From assembly GCA_020048915.1 (NCBI GenBank), contig JAIFLU010000048.1, positions 1 through 56,321 of the forward strand: DNA of 56,321 nt, given 5' to 3'. Below the pieces are notes generated by a model that saw only the letters and a list, made by a program, of their open reading frames with translations, was not told the origin of the DNA and searched no databases. The translations under genes and the position numbers were made by a program. Positions 28,172 through 36,928 of this stretch are shown here, one piece after another (within the stretch, counting starts at the first letter, position 1; each line of letters starts with the position of its first letter). This DNA is from Bacteroidota bacterium. Lineage in GTDB: Bacteria > Bacteroidota > Bacteroidia > Bacteroidales > JAAUTT01.

Positions 28172-29263
28172 TTATTGTTTTACAAACCCTTTTGCTACTA
28201 CTAACTCTGCCATTAATACTGCTCCACCAGCGGCTCCCCGAATGGTGTTATGGCTCAACCCTACAAACCGGTAATCGAAAATGTTGCATGGCCTCAGGCG
28301 ACCAACACTCACACTCATTCCATTGCCAAGGTCCCTGTCTTTGCGTGGTTGAGGTCTGTTGGCCTCTTCTTTGTAAATAATTGCTCTTTCGGGTGCTGAA
28401 GGGAGTTTTAATTCCTGAGGAACCGAAGAATAATTTCTCCAACATTCTAATATCTCAGCCTCCGTAGGCTTTTTCCCATCAAATTCCACACTGACACAAG
28501 CGGTATGGCCATCGATTACAGGAACGCGGTTGCAATGGGCCGAAATCTGAATAGATGTGTCGTGTACTATTTGTCCATTTGAAATTGAACCGAAAATCTT
28601 TTGAGGTTCAAGCTCTGTTTTTTCTTCTTCGCCACCAATATAAGGAACAATATTGTCGATCATATCAAATGCCGAAGGCCCCGGATAGCCTGCCCCGGAT
28701 AATCCTTGCAGGGTTGTAACAAACAATCGCTTGATTTTATAACCCTTTACAATAAGGGCATGGATCGGGATCATATAGCTTTGTATGCTGCAATTGGGTT
28801 TTACAGTGATAAAACCTTTGTCCCAGCCATTATTCTTTTGTTGCGTTGGAATAATATTGACATGGTCAAAATTTATTTCCGGAATCAACACAGGAACGTC
28901 AGGTGTTAACCTGTAAGCTGAATTAGCCGAAATTACAGCAAATCCCCGGGACGCATATTCTGCTTCGAGCACTTTTACTTCTTCCTTATTCATACTGACA
29001 GCTGTAAAGAGTAAGGAGCATTTCCCTTTTGCCTTGTCATAATCACTGGCATCTTCTACCATTAAATCCGCTACATACGCGGGTAATTCGCACGACATAT
29101 GCCAGCGGTTTTTTACCGCTTCGCTGTATTTTTTCCCGGCAGATGCTGCCGAAGCTGCCAGGTAAGTTACCTCAAACCACGGGTGGTTTTCGAGTAATTG
29201 TATAAACCGCTGGCCAACCATTCCGGTGGCCCCGATAATTCCTATTTTAATTTTATTCGTCAT
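28172..29263 (-). CDS. asd: Aspartate-semialdehyde dehydrogenase
   Basis: Reduces aspartyl phosphate to aspartate semialdehyde with NADPH, the shared step to lysine, threonine and methionine. The Rossmann motif GIIGATGMVGQRFIQLL opens the protein. The catalytic Cys is in TVKPNCSIQS (Cys158), and SAHCNRVPVIDGHT carries substrate-binding residues. Sequence features (GATGMVGQR and the insertion pattern) and length of 363 residues suggest the archaeal/fungal-type branch. The ATG at 29263 is chosen; an in-frame TTG at 29281 would overlap the dapA stop by four bases. Only 14 bases separate it from dapA, so the pair is one operon making the substrate and then the first committed step of the lysine branch. 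Confidence 0.94.
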   Translation of the reverse strand: MTNKIKIGIIGATGMVGQRFIQLLENHPWFEVTYLAASAASAGKKYSEAVKNRWHMSCELPAYVADLMVEDASDYDKAKGKCSLLFTAVSMNKEEVKVLEAEYASRGFAVISANSAYRLTPDVPVLIPEINFDHVNIIPTQQKNNGWDKGFITVKPNCSIQSYMIPIHALIVKGYKIKRLFVTTLQGLSGAGYPGPSAFDMIDNIVPYIGGEEEKTELEPQKIFGSISNGQIVHDTSIQISAHCNRVPVIDGHTACVSVEFDGKKPTEAEILECWRNYSSVPQELKLPSAPERAIIYKEEANRPQPRKDRDLGNGMSVSVGRLRPCNIFDYRFVGLSHNTIRGAAGGAVLMAELVVAKGFVKQ

Positions 29264-29277
29264 GATTGCGTTAATTT

Positions 29278-30192
29278 TCAATTGAATGATGAGGTAATTA
29301 ATTCCCCTGAACGGGTGTTTTGAAATTGAAATTCCATGGCCTGGTTTATTTCCTTCTTGAGGTTTGTGGATATTTCAACAAGGGGTAAGCGAAGTTCGCC
29401 CGATTGAATTAACCCTTGTTGTTGAAGAATATACTTCAATGGCGCAGGATTAGGCTCCTTAAATAATAGCGGAATAATTCGCGAAAGCTGGTTCCAGATC
29501 TGCAAAGCATGTAAGTGGTTGTTGTCCAGCATAAGGTAATATATTTCCATAAACTTTTCGGTGTAAATATGCGACGAAGCTAAAATTCCGCCATCGGCGC
29601 CGTGTGCAAGACTGGTGAGGAAAAGATTGTCTTCGCCCGTGAGAATGGAAAAATTATCAGGTCGATTGGCTAATAAATCCAAAGACTGAGTAATGTTTCC
29701 GCTTGCATCTTTGATACCCACAATATTTTCTAATTCCGAAAGCCTGAAAATGGTGTCGTTTTCCATATTTCTGCCGGTCCGGTAAGGGATATTGTACAGA
29801 ATAATTGGCAGCGATGTGTTTTCGGATATCATTTTGAAATGCTCATAAATACCTCGTTGGTCGGGTCGGTTATAATATGGACTAACCGAGAGTATTCCCT
29901 GTATTCCGGCTTTTTCTGCAATTTTTATTTTGTGAACTACCTCTTTGGTATAATTGCCCCCTACCCCTAAAAATGCAGGAACCCTGTTATTAGTATATTC
30001 AACCGTTTTATATGCAAGGGCTTCAAATTCGGTTTCCGATAAAACCGGACTTTCGCCTGTAGTTCCATTGGCAATAATTCCGGAGATTCCTTTGGGGATA
30101 TAAAAATCAATTAAGTGGCGGAACGATTCAAGATCAATCTCATCATTGATAAATGGTGTTATTACCGGTAACCAAACTCCTTGTATTTTCAT
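29278..30192 (-). CDS. dapA: 4-hydroxy-tetrahydrodipicolinate synthase
   Basis: Condenses aspartate semialdehyde with pyruvate, the first step of the lysine/diaminopimelate branch. The (beta/alpha)8 aldolase motifs are present: GVWLPVITPF, ANGTTGESPVLSETEF, the catalytic Tyr133 and Arg138 in LYNIPYRTGRN, and the Schiff-base Lys161 in VGIKDASGN. About 304 residues, normal for DapA. The ATG at 30192 is chosen because the longer frame begins at a TTG and adds nine residues not seen in the family. The next gene, asd, makes its substrate. N-acetylneuraminate lyase is an alternative member of the superfamily, but the asd partner and motif choice favour DapA. Confidence 0.93.
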   Translation of the reverse strand: MKIQGVWLPVITPFINDEIDLESFRHLIDFYIPKGISGIIANGTTGESPVLSETEFEALAYKTVEYTNNRVPAFLGVGGNYTKEVVHKIKIAEKAGIQGILSVSPYYNRPDQRGIYEHFKMISENTSLPIILYNIPYRTGRNMENDTIFRLSELENIVGIKDASGNITQSLDLLANRPDNFSILTGEDNLFLTSLAHGADGGILASSHIYTEKFMEIYYLMLDNNHLHALQIWNQLSRIIPLLFKEPNPAPLKYILQQQGLIQSGELRLPLVEISTNLKKEINQAMEFQFQNTRSGELITSSFN

Positions 30193-30404
30193 GGTGTGTT
30201 GTTTTAAAATATGGGTCAATATTACTGATGGATTTATTGTTGTAATAATTTTTTATAATAATTTACTTTTTTTAAACTTTGTGTTAAAATTTTAACAAAA
30301 TTTACATCGCACCTAAACCCAATCATTTTTATTTAACCATGCATGAAATGGTCTAATTATATTGGCAAAAGCAAAGATTTCATCTACATCGATAATTTAC
30401 TAGG

Positions 30405-31061
30405 ATGATCACTATTTCGCAAATACTCGAAAATCTCATCAAGCAAAAACCCTTTGTAGAAAGTGCGCTTGTGGAGGGACTCATTAATATTTCGGCGCTG
30501 GCTCGTCAGTTAAAGCCCGAAATTGAAAAAATCTCCAGGAAAGAAGTAACGGAGGCATCCATTATTATGGCGTTGAAAAGGTTTGTTGAGCATATGGATG
30601 TGAGCATGCATCGTAAGATTGAGAAGGCAACCAAAAGCTTTGGAGATATTATTGTCCGTTCAAACCTTTGCGATTTCACGTTTAAGCATTCCGATACACT
30701 TATTGAAAAACAGAGTGTCTTAATCAAGAAGCTAACTACCGAAAAGGAAGTTTTTTACACCATTTCAAGTGGGGTTTTTGAAACTACTATTGTCATAAGC
30801 AGCAATTTTGAGTCGGAAGTGAAACAGATTTTTAAAGAGGAGCAACTCATTTCATCATCGACCTCCATATCTTCCATAACATTGCGGCTACCTAAGGATA
30901 ATATAAAAATACCAGGCTTATATTATCATATTTTCAAACAAATTGCGTGGGAGGGGATTAGCGTGCTCGAAGCGATTTCGACTACCAATGAATTGTCAAT
31001 AATTTTGAAAGATAAGGATGTAGATAGGGCATTTTCGGTGATAAAACGATCATATGCGTAA
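30405..31061 (+). CDS. ACT-domain-like protein, uncharacterised
   Basis: A 218-residue cytoplasmic protein without signal peptide. The N-terminal half is helical (LVEGLINISALARQLKPEIE, then SRKEVTEASIIMALKRF), perhaps helix-turn-helix-like. The last 50 residues look like an ACT domain of the aspartate-kinase kind: IPGLYYHIFKQIAWEGISVL, TTNELSIILKDKDVDRAFSV. ACT domains bind amino acids. Its gene is divergent from dapA-asd across 212 bases, so a role as lysine-pathway sensor or regulator is plausible but not shown. I know it as a widespread Bacteroidota hypothetical protein without assigned function. Confidence 0.7.
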   Translation: MITISQILENLIKQKPFVESALVEGLINISALARQLKPEIEKISRKEVTEASIIMALKRFVEHMDVSMHRKIEKATKSFGDIIVRSNLCDFTFKHSDTLIEKQSVLIKKLTTEKEVFYTISSGVFETTIVISSNFESEVKQIFKEEQLISSSTSISSITLRLPKDNIKIPGLYYHIFKQIAWEGISVLEAISTTNELSIILKDKDVDRAFSVIKRSYA

Positions 31062-31260
31062 GGTTTGGAAAATTTCAGATTCTGCATCAGTAATATTTCC
31101 GGAAATTTATAAGAGGCTCAGCCTTCCCAGTTATGATAATTGAATTTATAAGGGATTTGATCTACATTAGCTTTCACAGAAATAATTTTCAGTCTCCAAA
31201 AATTTCTAAATTGCAGCCTTCAAAGATGAAGATGAGTATTCCAGACATGTAATAGAAAGA

Positions 31261-32289
31261 ATGAAAAAGTACGGGTTACAAATTTGCGTTGCTTTAATTT
31301 TGATATTGCTTGTGGGTTCATGCAGTCGCGATACGCAGCGCTCATTTTATTATTGGAAATCAGTTTATCAGCTATCGTCTTCCGAAAAACAGTATATCTC
31401 CGATTTACACATATCAAAACTATATCTCCGGTTTTTTGATTTGGATTGGAAAGCATCGATATCCGAAGCCGTGCCGATTGCAAAAATTCGTTTTGCCGAA
31501 AAAGTGTTACCCGAGTTGGAAATAATCCCTGTAGTATATATTGTCAATAAAGCATTGCTAAATAAAACTCCTGATGCCATTACAGCGCTGGCAGCGAAAA
31601 TTCTTAAGTTGACCGAAGATATTGCGAGGAATAATGGCATTGCTTTTCATGAACTTCAGATAGATTGCGATTGGACAGATAAGACCCGCGATAAATATTT
31701 TGAGTTACTTAAATTAATTAAAGCTCCGCTGATTAAGCAAGGGAAAATACTATCAGCCACTATCCGGCTTCACCAGATAAAATACCGGAACTTTACCGGT
31801 ATACCCGATGTCGATAGGGGAATGTTAATGTATTATAACATGGGTAAAATTTCGGCCAATTCTGAAGAGAATTCTATATATAATCCTAAGGATGCAGCAA
31901 AATATATTGCATCGTTGCCAAATTACCCTTTGCCACTCGATGTTGCATTACCAGCCTTTTCCTGGGGTATTCACATCCGGCAAGGGAAAGTTATTGAACT
32001 TCTTAATAATATGAATTCTTCAGATTTCGAACATAACCCAAATTTTAAAAAGCATAATTCCTCTGTTTTTTCCGTTAAGCATTCGGTTTTCTTTCGTGGG
32101 TATTATTTTAAGGAAAACGATCAGGTAAAAGTAGAAGAAATATCGCCTTCGAATTTAATCCTGGCAGCGGAACAATTAAAAAGTAAGCTTAATGCTGTTG
32201 GAACAGTGGCTATTTTTCATCTCGATTCATTAATCATTTCTACCTATGAAAAACAAAATTTCGAAAAAATTTTTAATTATTATCATTAG
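31261..32289 (+). CDS. Uncharacterised lipoprotein, DUF3142-like barrel
   Basis: A 342-residue lipoprotein (lipobox LVGSCSRD, Cys21). The body alternates predicted strands and helices: LHISKLYLRFFDLDW, VLPELEIIPVVYIVN, FHELQIDCDWTDKTRDKYFE, ILSATIRLHQIKYRN, VDRGMLMYYNMGK, LDVALPAFSWGI. This reads like a TIM barrel and recalls DUF3142, a glycosidase-like family of unknown activity; the DCDWT.KTRDKYF segment resembles its EIDYDCATSRL region. The substrate is unknown. Its end overlaps the next gene by 44 bases, so the two are translationally linked and likely work together at the cell envelope. Confidence 0.6.
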   Translation: MKKYGLQICVALILILLVGSCSRDTQRSFYYWKSVYQLSSSEKQYISDLHISKLYLRFFDLDWKASISEAVPIAKIRFAEKVLPELEIIPVVYIVNKALLNKTPDAITALAAKILKLTEDIARNNGIAFHELQIDCDWTDKTRDKYFELLKLIKAPLIKQGKILSATIRLHQIKYRNFTGIPDVDRGMLMYYNMGKISANSEENSIYNPKDAAKYIASLPNYPLPLDVALPAFSWGIHIRQGKVIELLNNMNSSDFEHNPNFKKHNSSVFSVKHSVFFRGYYFKENDQVKVEEISPSNLILAAEQLKSKLNAVGTVAIFHLDSLIISTYEKQNFEKIFNYYH

Positions 32290-34513
32290 CGTATCGTGCA
32301 CTGTTATTACGGGAATAGCCTTTGCCTGTGCCGGAGGGGATGATTTTAGCGATTTTTTTAATTCTTTTTTTGCTCCCGAAACCAGTAATGCAACTGAATC
32401 GGCCCCATTTTACCGTTCTTTTCAAACTTTTTATGGAGGGGAATATTTTGGAAATGCTGTGCATGAAATGGACTCCACAAATTTGGACGATTGGAATACC
32501 TTTTTTGCCGGAAAAGTAAAAACCTCCGATTTGGAGTACATCATTTATAAATCCCGAATAGGGGAAATAGATACCTGTATTTTCTTTTTGAAGAGCAATA
32601 CTTATCCAATTAAAAGCTACCTGAAAAAGAATTCATTACTGTTGAATGAAGACAAATCGCTGACAAAAGAGTTTCTTTTCTACCAGGGATTTGCAAAGCG
32701 TTGCGAACCTTTCGCTACTTATGTTCAGGAATGGTGGAGCGATGACAACAGCGACGATCCTAAAAATGATACCATTTCAATGCGAAAGCTTATAATTGGC
32801 GGAAAAAAAGCTATCCCCGCTGTCAAGTCGCCTTTTATAAAAGAAAGATATGCTTTTCAGGTAACACGCATGCTTTTTCAGGCAGGGTTTTACGAGGAAT
32901 GTGTTAGTTTCTTTACCGAAAATAAGCCGTTGTTTAACCCCCGAAATACCATATTTTATAGAGCGGTTGGATATGTTGCTGCTTCATACTACAAGCTCGA
33001 AAGATACAGCCATGCGAATTACTTGTATGCAGTAATATTTGATAATTGCCCGGCCATGAAAAAAACCAGCTTCTTAAGTTTTCATCCCCAGGAGGAAGAA
33101 GATTGGCAGGGTTCTTTGTCGTTAGCTCAGAATACGCGCGAAAAGGAAGTGCTTTGGCATTTGTTGGGATTATATGCCGATCCGTTAAGAGCGATGCAGG
33201 AGATTTATAAGCTGAACCCAAAATCGGATTTACTGGCCCTACTGATAGCAAGGGCTGTGAATATCAACGAGGAAAGTTTTATTCAAAATTCGGGGTATTG
33301 GAGTAAACCCGATTCGGGCTATGCGCTCCGAAATAAGGAAGTGGACACAGAACTTCTTAATTTTTCGCATAAACTGGCATCTGCCGGTAATACCAATAAG
33401 CCGTATTTGTGGAACCTTGTAGCAGGTTATTTAAATCTGGCACTAGGGAATTACAAGCAATCGGAGAAATATCTTTCTGCAGCTGAATCGGGATCAAAAG
33501 GGGATATTTTGGTAACTGAACAAATTCATGCTTTTCGGATCATGAACAAAATTGAGCAATACCTAAAACCAACCCTTAAAACCGAAGATGAATTAACCAA
33601 AGAACTGGTTTGGCTTGGAAAGGATTCTCATCAGGCTTCGCTGCGAAGCGATTGTATATATAGTTGGGCTTTAAGTCGATTAAGCGAAAAATATTTCCAG
33701 TGGGGCGATTCGGTGAAAGCGCAGTGTTTGGATTATAGGCAAAATAATGGCTTTTACAACAATCCGACAAATATGGCCAACATAATAGCATATATGGACA
33801 AACCTGCCAAGACGAACTTTGATCAATATATTCTTGGAGTGCACCCATATTCTAAGTCGGCATTGTTCACTTATAAAGCCATTCTTTTAATATACCAATA
33901 TAAGTTTAAAGAAGCCCTTGCAATGATGGATGCTTGTCCGGATGCCGGATCGGGAAACTTACCGGGCGATCCGTTTATTATTCATATAAACGATTGCCAC
34001 GACTGCGACTTTTTGGCTGAACAAAACGAGACTTATTCTCAATATTCTTTTGTGCAAAAGATTCTGGATCTGCAAAGCAAAGCGGTTACAGATCCGAAAA
34101 ATGCAGCCAGGTATTACTTTTTATTGGCTAACGGGTTATACAATATGACTTATTTTGGGAATGCCCACGATGTTTTCGCATCTCCATTTGTAAATTTATC
34201 GGTAGGATATATGGATTTTGGGGACAATATAGAGCCTATTAATATATCCTATTTCGATTGCAGTAAAGCCATGGAATATTATCAAAAAGCTATGAATGCA
34301 TCTACCGACAAAGAGTTTAAGGCAAAATGCTGTTTTATGGCTGCCAAATGTGAACAGAATCAATATTTCTCATCGGAAGAATTCAATTACCAGGATCCAG
34401 TTAGGAGTGGTCTCTTTTTTAAAGAGCTGGTAAATACCTATACAAAAACAAAATACTATCAGGAAATTATCAAAGAGTGTGGCTATTTTAAAAGATACAC
34501 CGGGGTAAAATAG
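32246..34513 (+). CDS. Large exported protein of unknown function, TPR-like
   Basis: A 755-residue protein with an N-terminal signal (IIIISVSCTVITGIAFACAGGDD) that may be cleaved as a lipoprotein or at AFA. The rest is mostly helical with TPR-like patterns (ALGNYKQSEKYLSAAESG, AMEYYQKAMNAS, YKFKEALAMMDACPDAG), which suggests a solenoid protein for protein-protein contacts. Cysteine-rich spots such as INDCHDCDF are seen. I do not recognise a named family. It overlaps the preceding lipoprotein gene by 44 bases and is followed after 76 bases by a VWA protein, so the three probably form one exported complex or pathway. Function unknown. Confidence 0.62.
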   Translation: MKNKISKKFLIIIISVSCTVITGIAFACAGGDDFSDFFNSFFAPETSNATESAPFYRSFQTFYGGEYFGNAVHEMDSTNLDDWNTFFAGKVKTSDLEYIIYKSRIGEIDTCIFFLKSNTYPIKSYLKKNSLLLNEDKSLTKEFLFYQGFAKRCEPFATYVQEWWSDDNSDDPKNDTISMRKLIIGGKKAIPAVKSPFIKERYAFQVTRMLFQAGFYEECVSFFTENKPLFNPRNTIFYRAVGYVAASYYKLERYSHANYLYAVIFDNCPAMKKTSFLSFHPQEEEDWQGSLSLAQNTREKEVLWHLLGLYADPLRAMQEIYKLNPKSDLLALLIARAVNINEESFIQNSGYWSKPDSGYALRNKEVDTELLNFSHKLASAGNTNKPYLWNLVAGYLNLALGNYKQSEKYLSAAESGSKGDILVTEQIHAFRIMNKIEQYLKPTLKTEDELTKELVWLGKDSHQASLRSDCIYSWALSRLSEKYFQWGDSVKAQCLDYRQNNGFYNNPTNMANIIAYMDKPAKTNFDQYILGVHPYSKSALFTYKAILLIYQYKFKEALAMMDACPDAGSGNLPGDPFIIHINDCHDCDFLAEQNETYSQYSFVQKILDLQSKAVTDPKNAARYYFLLANGLYNMTYFGNAHDVFASPFVNLSVGYMDFGDNIEPINISYFDCSKAMEYYQKAMNASTDKEFKAKCCFMAAKCEQNQYFSSEEFNYQDPVRSGLFFKELVNTYTKTKYYQEIIKECGYFKRYTGVK

Positions 34514-34589
34514 TTTGCCGGTTTTTTAGAAAGATTCAATTCATTAAAAAACCAGTATTTTTGAAATTCATATATCTCATAACACTTTC

Positions 34590-35753
34590 ATGATGCATTC
34601 TATAAATGGTTTCAAAAAATATATTTGCTTAGCAATTACCTGCATTTTATCAGTGCAAATATTCGCTTTGGAAGAAAGTCCTGTGGTTCCAAACCATTCC
34701 CATAGTATATTGCTGTTGATCGATGTTTCGGGAAGCATGAATGGCACCAAGATTGATTCGGTAAAAAGTGCGGCCAGGCAAATTATCAAAATGCTACTTC
34801 CATGCGACACCGAGTTTGCGATCATGGGCTTTTCGGGCAATAAAGATAATCCGGTTCCCTTTCAAATGGATTTTTCGACAAATGAATATGAGCTGTTAAG
34901 CTTTGTTGATAAATTAAAACCCGAAGGCGGAACGCTGCTCGGGACAGCATTGAAGAAGGCCTGCTATAGTTTTTTATCGCACCCTAAAAAGCCGGGAACA
35001 AACCAATCAATTATACTTCTTGGAGATGGTAGAAGCGACGATAATGTTTCTGCAGCCCTGAATGAGATTAAAGAGCGGAATGCGCTGATACAATGCGAAT
35101 GCATTGGTTTTGATATCCAAAACGATAAAGTTTCGGAAGAACAGCTGAAGCTTATTGCCTCCGAAACCAAGGGCGAATATTATGTGGCTGCCGATGTGTC
35201 GAACATTGTTAAGGCTTTTTTTAAAAGTAGTATCAAATCCATTATTGGCGAAATACCGGTGGAAGTGCGAAAACGTAACAATTCCTTCAGTTTTGGAACC
35301 TTAAATGCAATTACCCCCCGGATGCTGACCAGTCAAAACTGGATGCTGGATTCTATTCAAATAAACGTTTCGGAAGGCTTGTTCGAAATAACCCGCCAAA
35401 TAACCGACGAGAACATGCAGGACACCTTGCCAAAATCGCTGGTATTCGATAATGCCAAAAATATTTCGTTATACCTTAGCGATGGCTCTGAAAACGACGT
35501 GAATAAAAAATGGATTGAAGGGAAATACAATATATACGGCAATGCGCTTGTAATAACCATTAAGCAATACTATTTCAGGCTGATTGTAAAAAAACTGGAA
35601 CCCAATTCGCTGGTGCTTTGTGTAAATAAATTCAGAAATACCTCTGAATTTGCCATGGATGAACGGGAAGAAATTTGCGATTGCGCGAATAAAATAACCC
35701 CACTCAAGCCCTATATTCAGATTTACTTTTCGAAAGCCGGGTGTAATAAGTAG
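34590..35753 (+). CDS. Exported von Willebrand factor A domain protein
   Basis: A 387-residue protein with an export signal (about 1-29, ending IFALEES) and a VWA domain (about 40-210). The metal-ion-dependent adhesion site is complete: DVSGSMNGTK (DxSGS), the distal Thr in EGGTLLGTALKKA, and an Asp in IILLGDGRSDD. About 170 C-terminal residues form beta-rich sequence without a known family, ending with a Cys-containing tail (EEICDCANK). VWA proteins usually bind protein partners through the metal site. Adjacent to two uncharacterised exported proteins, it may assemble with them. A second Met lies at codon 2, so the start could be 34593. Confidence 0.78.
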   Translation: MMHSINGFKKYICLAITCILSVQIFALEESPVVPNHSHSILLLIDVSGSMNGTKIDSVKSAARQIIKMLLPCDTEFAIMGFSGNKDNPVPFQMDFSTNEYELLSFVDKLKPEGGTLLGTALKKACYSFLSHPKKPGTNQSIILLGDGRSDDNVSAALNEIKERNALIQCECIGFDIQNDKVSEEQLKLIASETKGEYYVAADVSNIVKAFFKSSIKSIIGEIPVEVRKRNNSFSFGTLNAITPRMLTSQNWMLDSIQINVSEGLFEITRQITDENMQDTLPKSLVFDNAKNISLYLSDGSENDVNKKWIEGKYNIYGNALVITIKQYYFRLIVKKLEPNSLVLCVNKFRNTSEFAMDEREEICDCANKITPLKPYIQIYFSKAGCNK

Positions 35754-35832
35754 TTTATAGGTAATTATGGAAGGAGTTTTAAAAGGCTGCCAGCATGATA
35801 AGATGCCTTAATTTGCTGCGGAACTTTTAAAA

Positions 35833-36348
35833 TTACCAATCATCCTTTACCACTTTTTTAGGTTCTTTAATATATTTATAAAGGGATGTTAAAACCTCAT
35901 TAATAGTTGTCTCAAACGAAATTTCCGAATCTTTAAATTTCTTGATGGTAGAGCCATCTTTCATAAACCAAACTTTGTATCGCTCCTCAGGGGTTGCGAA
36001 AGTTACCCTGCATTTAGCATCTTTAATTTCAATGGTAAGGGTGTATTCCAGATCGTACCAATAGTCAAAATTATTGTCCCGAATCTTCCAGGCTTGCTTT
36101 TTAAATGCTCCAATTTTTACTAATGTGTTCTCGGTATCAATTCGAATAGCCGACTGCGGGTTTTTGAAAGTATTTGTATACCACTCCTTCACTTTGATGT
36201 ATATCTGATCGGACTTAAGCGTGGCATCAAAATTTAAAACCACCGGTGCAACACCATCCTTGGTGAGGTTAAATTTAGGGGCGACTTGCGAAAAGATAAA
36301 GCCGTTACAAGATCCCAGAACTAGCAGAAGTATAATTAGTATTTTCAT
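35833..36348 (-). CDS. DUF4468 domain protein, exported
   Basis: A 171-residue exported protein (signal 1-20, ending GFIFSQ). The body matches DUF4468, a small TBP-like-fold domain common in Bacteroidota: VVLNFDATLKSDQIYIKVKE, WYTNTFKNPQSAIRI, WYDLEYTLTIEIKDAKCRVTF. Members have no known activity; many stand alone as single domains in the periplasm. It lies on the strand opposite to the VWA gene and is not clearly part of that set. Only 80 bases separate the two stop codons. Confidence 0.8.
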   Translation of the reverse strand: MKILIILLLVLGSCNGFIFSQVAPKFNLTKDGVAPVVLNFDATLKSDQIYIKVKEWYTNTFKNPQSAIRIDTENTLVKIGAFKKQAWKIRDNNFDYWYDLEYTLTIEIKDAKCRVTFATPEERYKVWFMKDGSTIKKFKDSEISFETTINEVLTSLYKYIKEPKKVVKDDW

Positions 36349-36928
36349 AAGGATTGAATTAGATATCTAACAGATTGATATTATTAAAATTATCGCAGTA
36401 AAATAAAAACGACAAAAACACCAGATTTATTGTAAGGAAGGAAAAGGGTGATTAATTAATTATGTAGCTGTTTAAATTATTTTCGAAGGTAAAACAGTAT
36501 ATAATTACTGCCTTTTTTCTTCTTTTAAACTATCCTGATGAGGATGAACAACTGGAGTATTGAAGAGAATTAAAAAAACACCCTGGTATAAACTGTCATT
36601 TAATTAGCTGATTACAAATGTTACACAAATTCATTATTGAAGCAGAATCGGAAAGTAAAACCCGTATCGGCTCGAGAATACACCTGAGGCGTTGAATGAA
36701 TTATGTCAGATTGTCCAAAAATTTATTCATTAGGAATCAACTGTAAAGGATAAGTTATTATGTATGGGAATTAATGTTTCAGGACGCGTGAATGCTTAAT
36801 CGGGCTAAAGTTATAGCTATTTCTATTTTGAAGAAAAGCCCCTGAGTGACCTTATTGAAAGTAGGGTAGGATTGCGGTTTTAAATTTATCAATGTATTAT
36901 ATGGCTCAAAGTTTTATATGTTTGAATT
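36349..36928. other. Intergenic region without recognised gene
   Basis: About 580 bases between the DUF4468 gene and the end of the AAA/M41 gene. Only frames of 25 codons or fewer with no family features are seen. It may hold the DUF4468 promoter (near 36349-36500) and decayed sequence. Confidence 0.5.

Noticed and set aside
29264..29281. TTG start for asd overlapping the dapA stop
   Set aside because: The ATG at 29263 gives the expected family start directly before the Rossmann motif.
36349..36928. Small genes or an antitoxin-type gene next to the protease
   Set aside because: Only frames up to 25 codons without features or convincing start signals.
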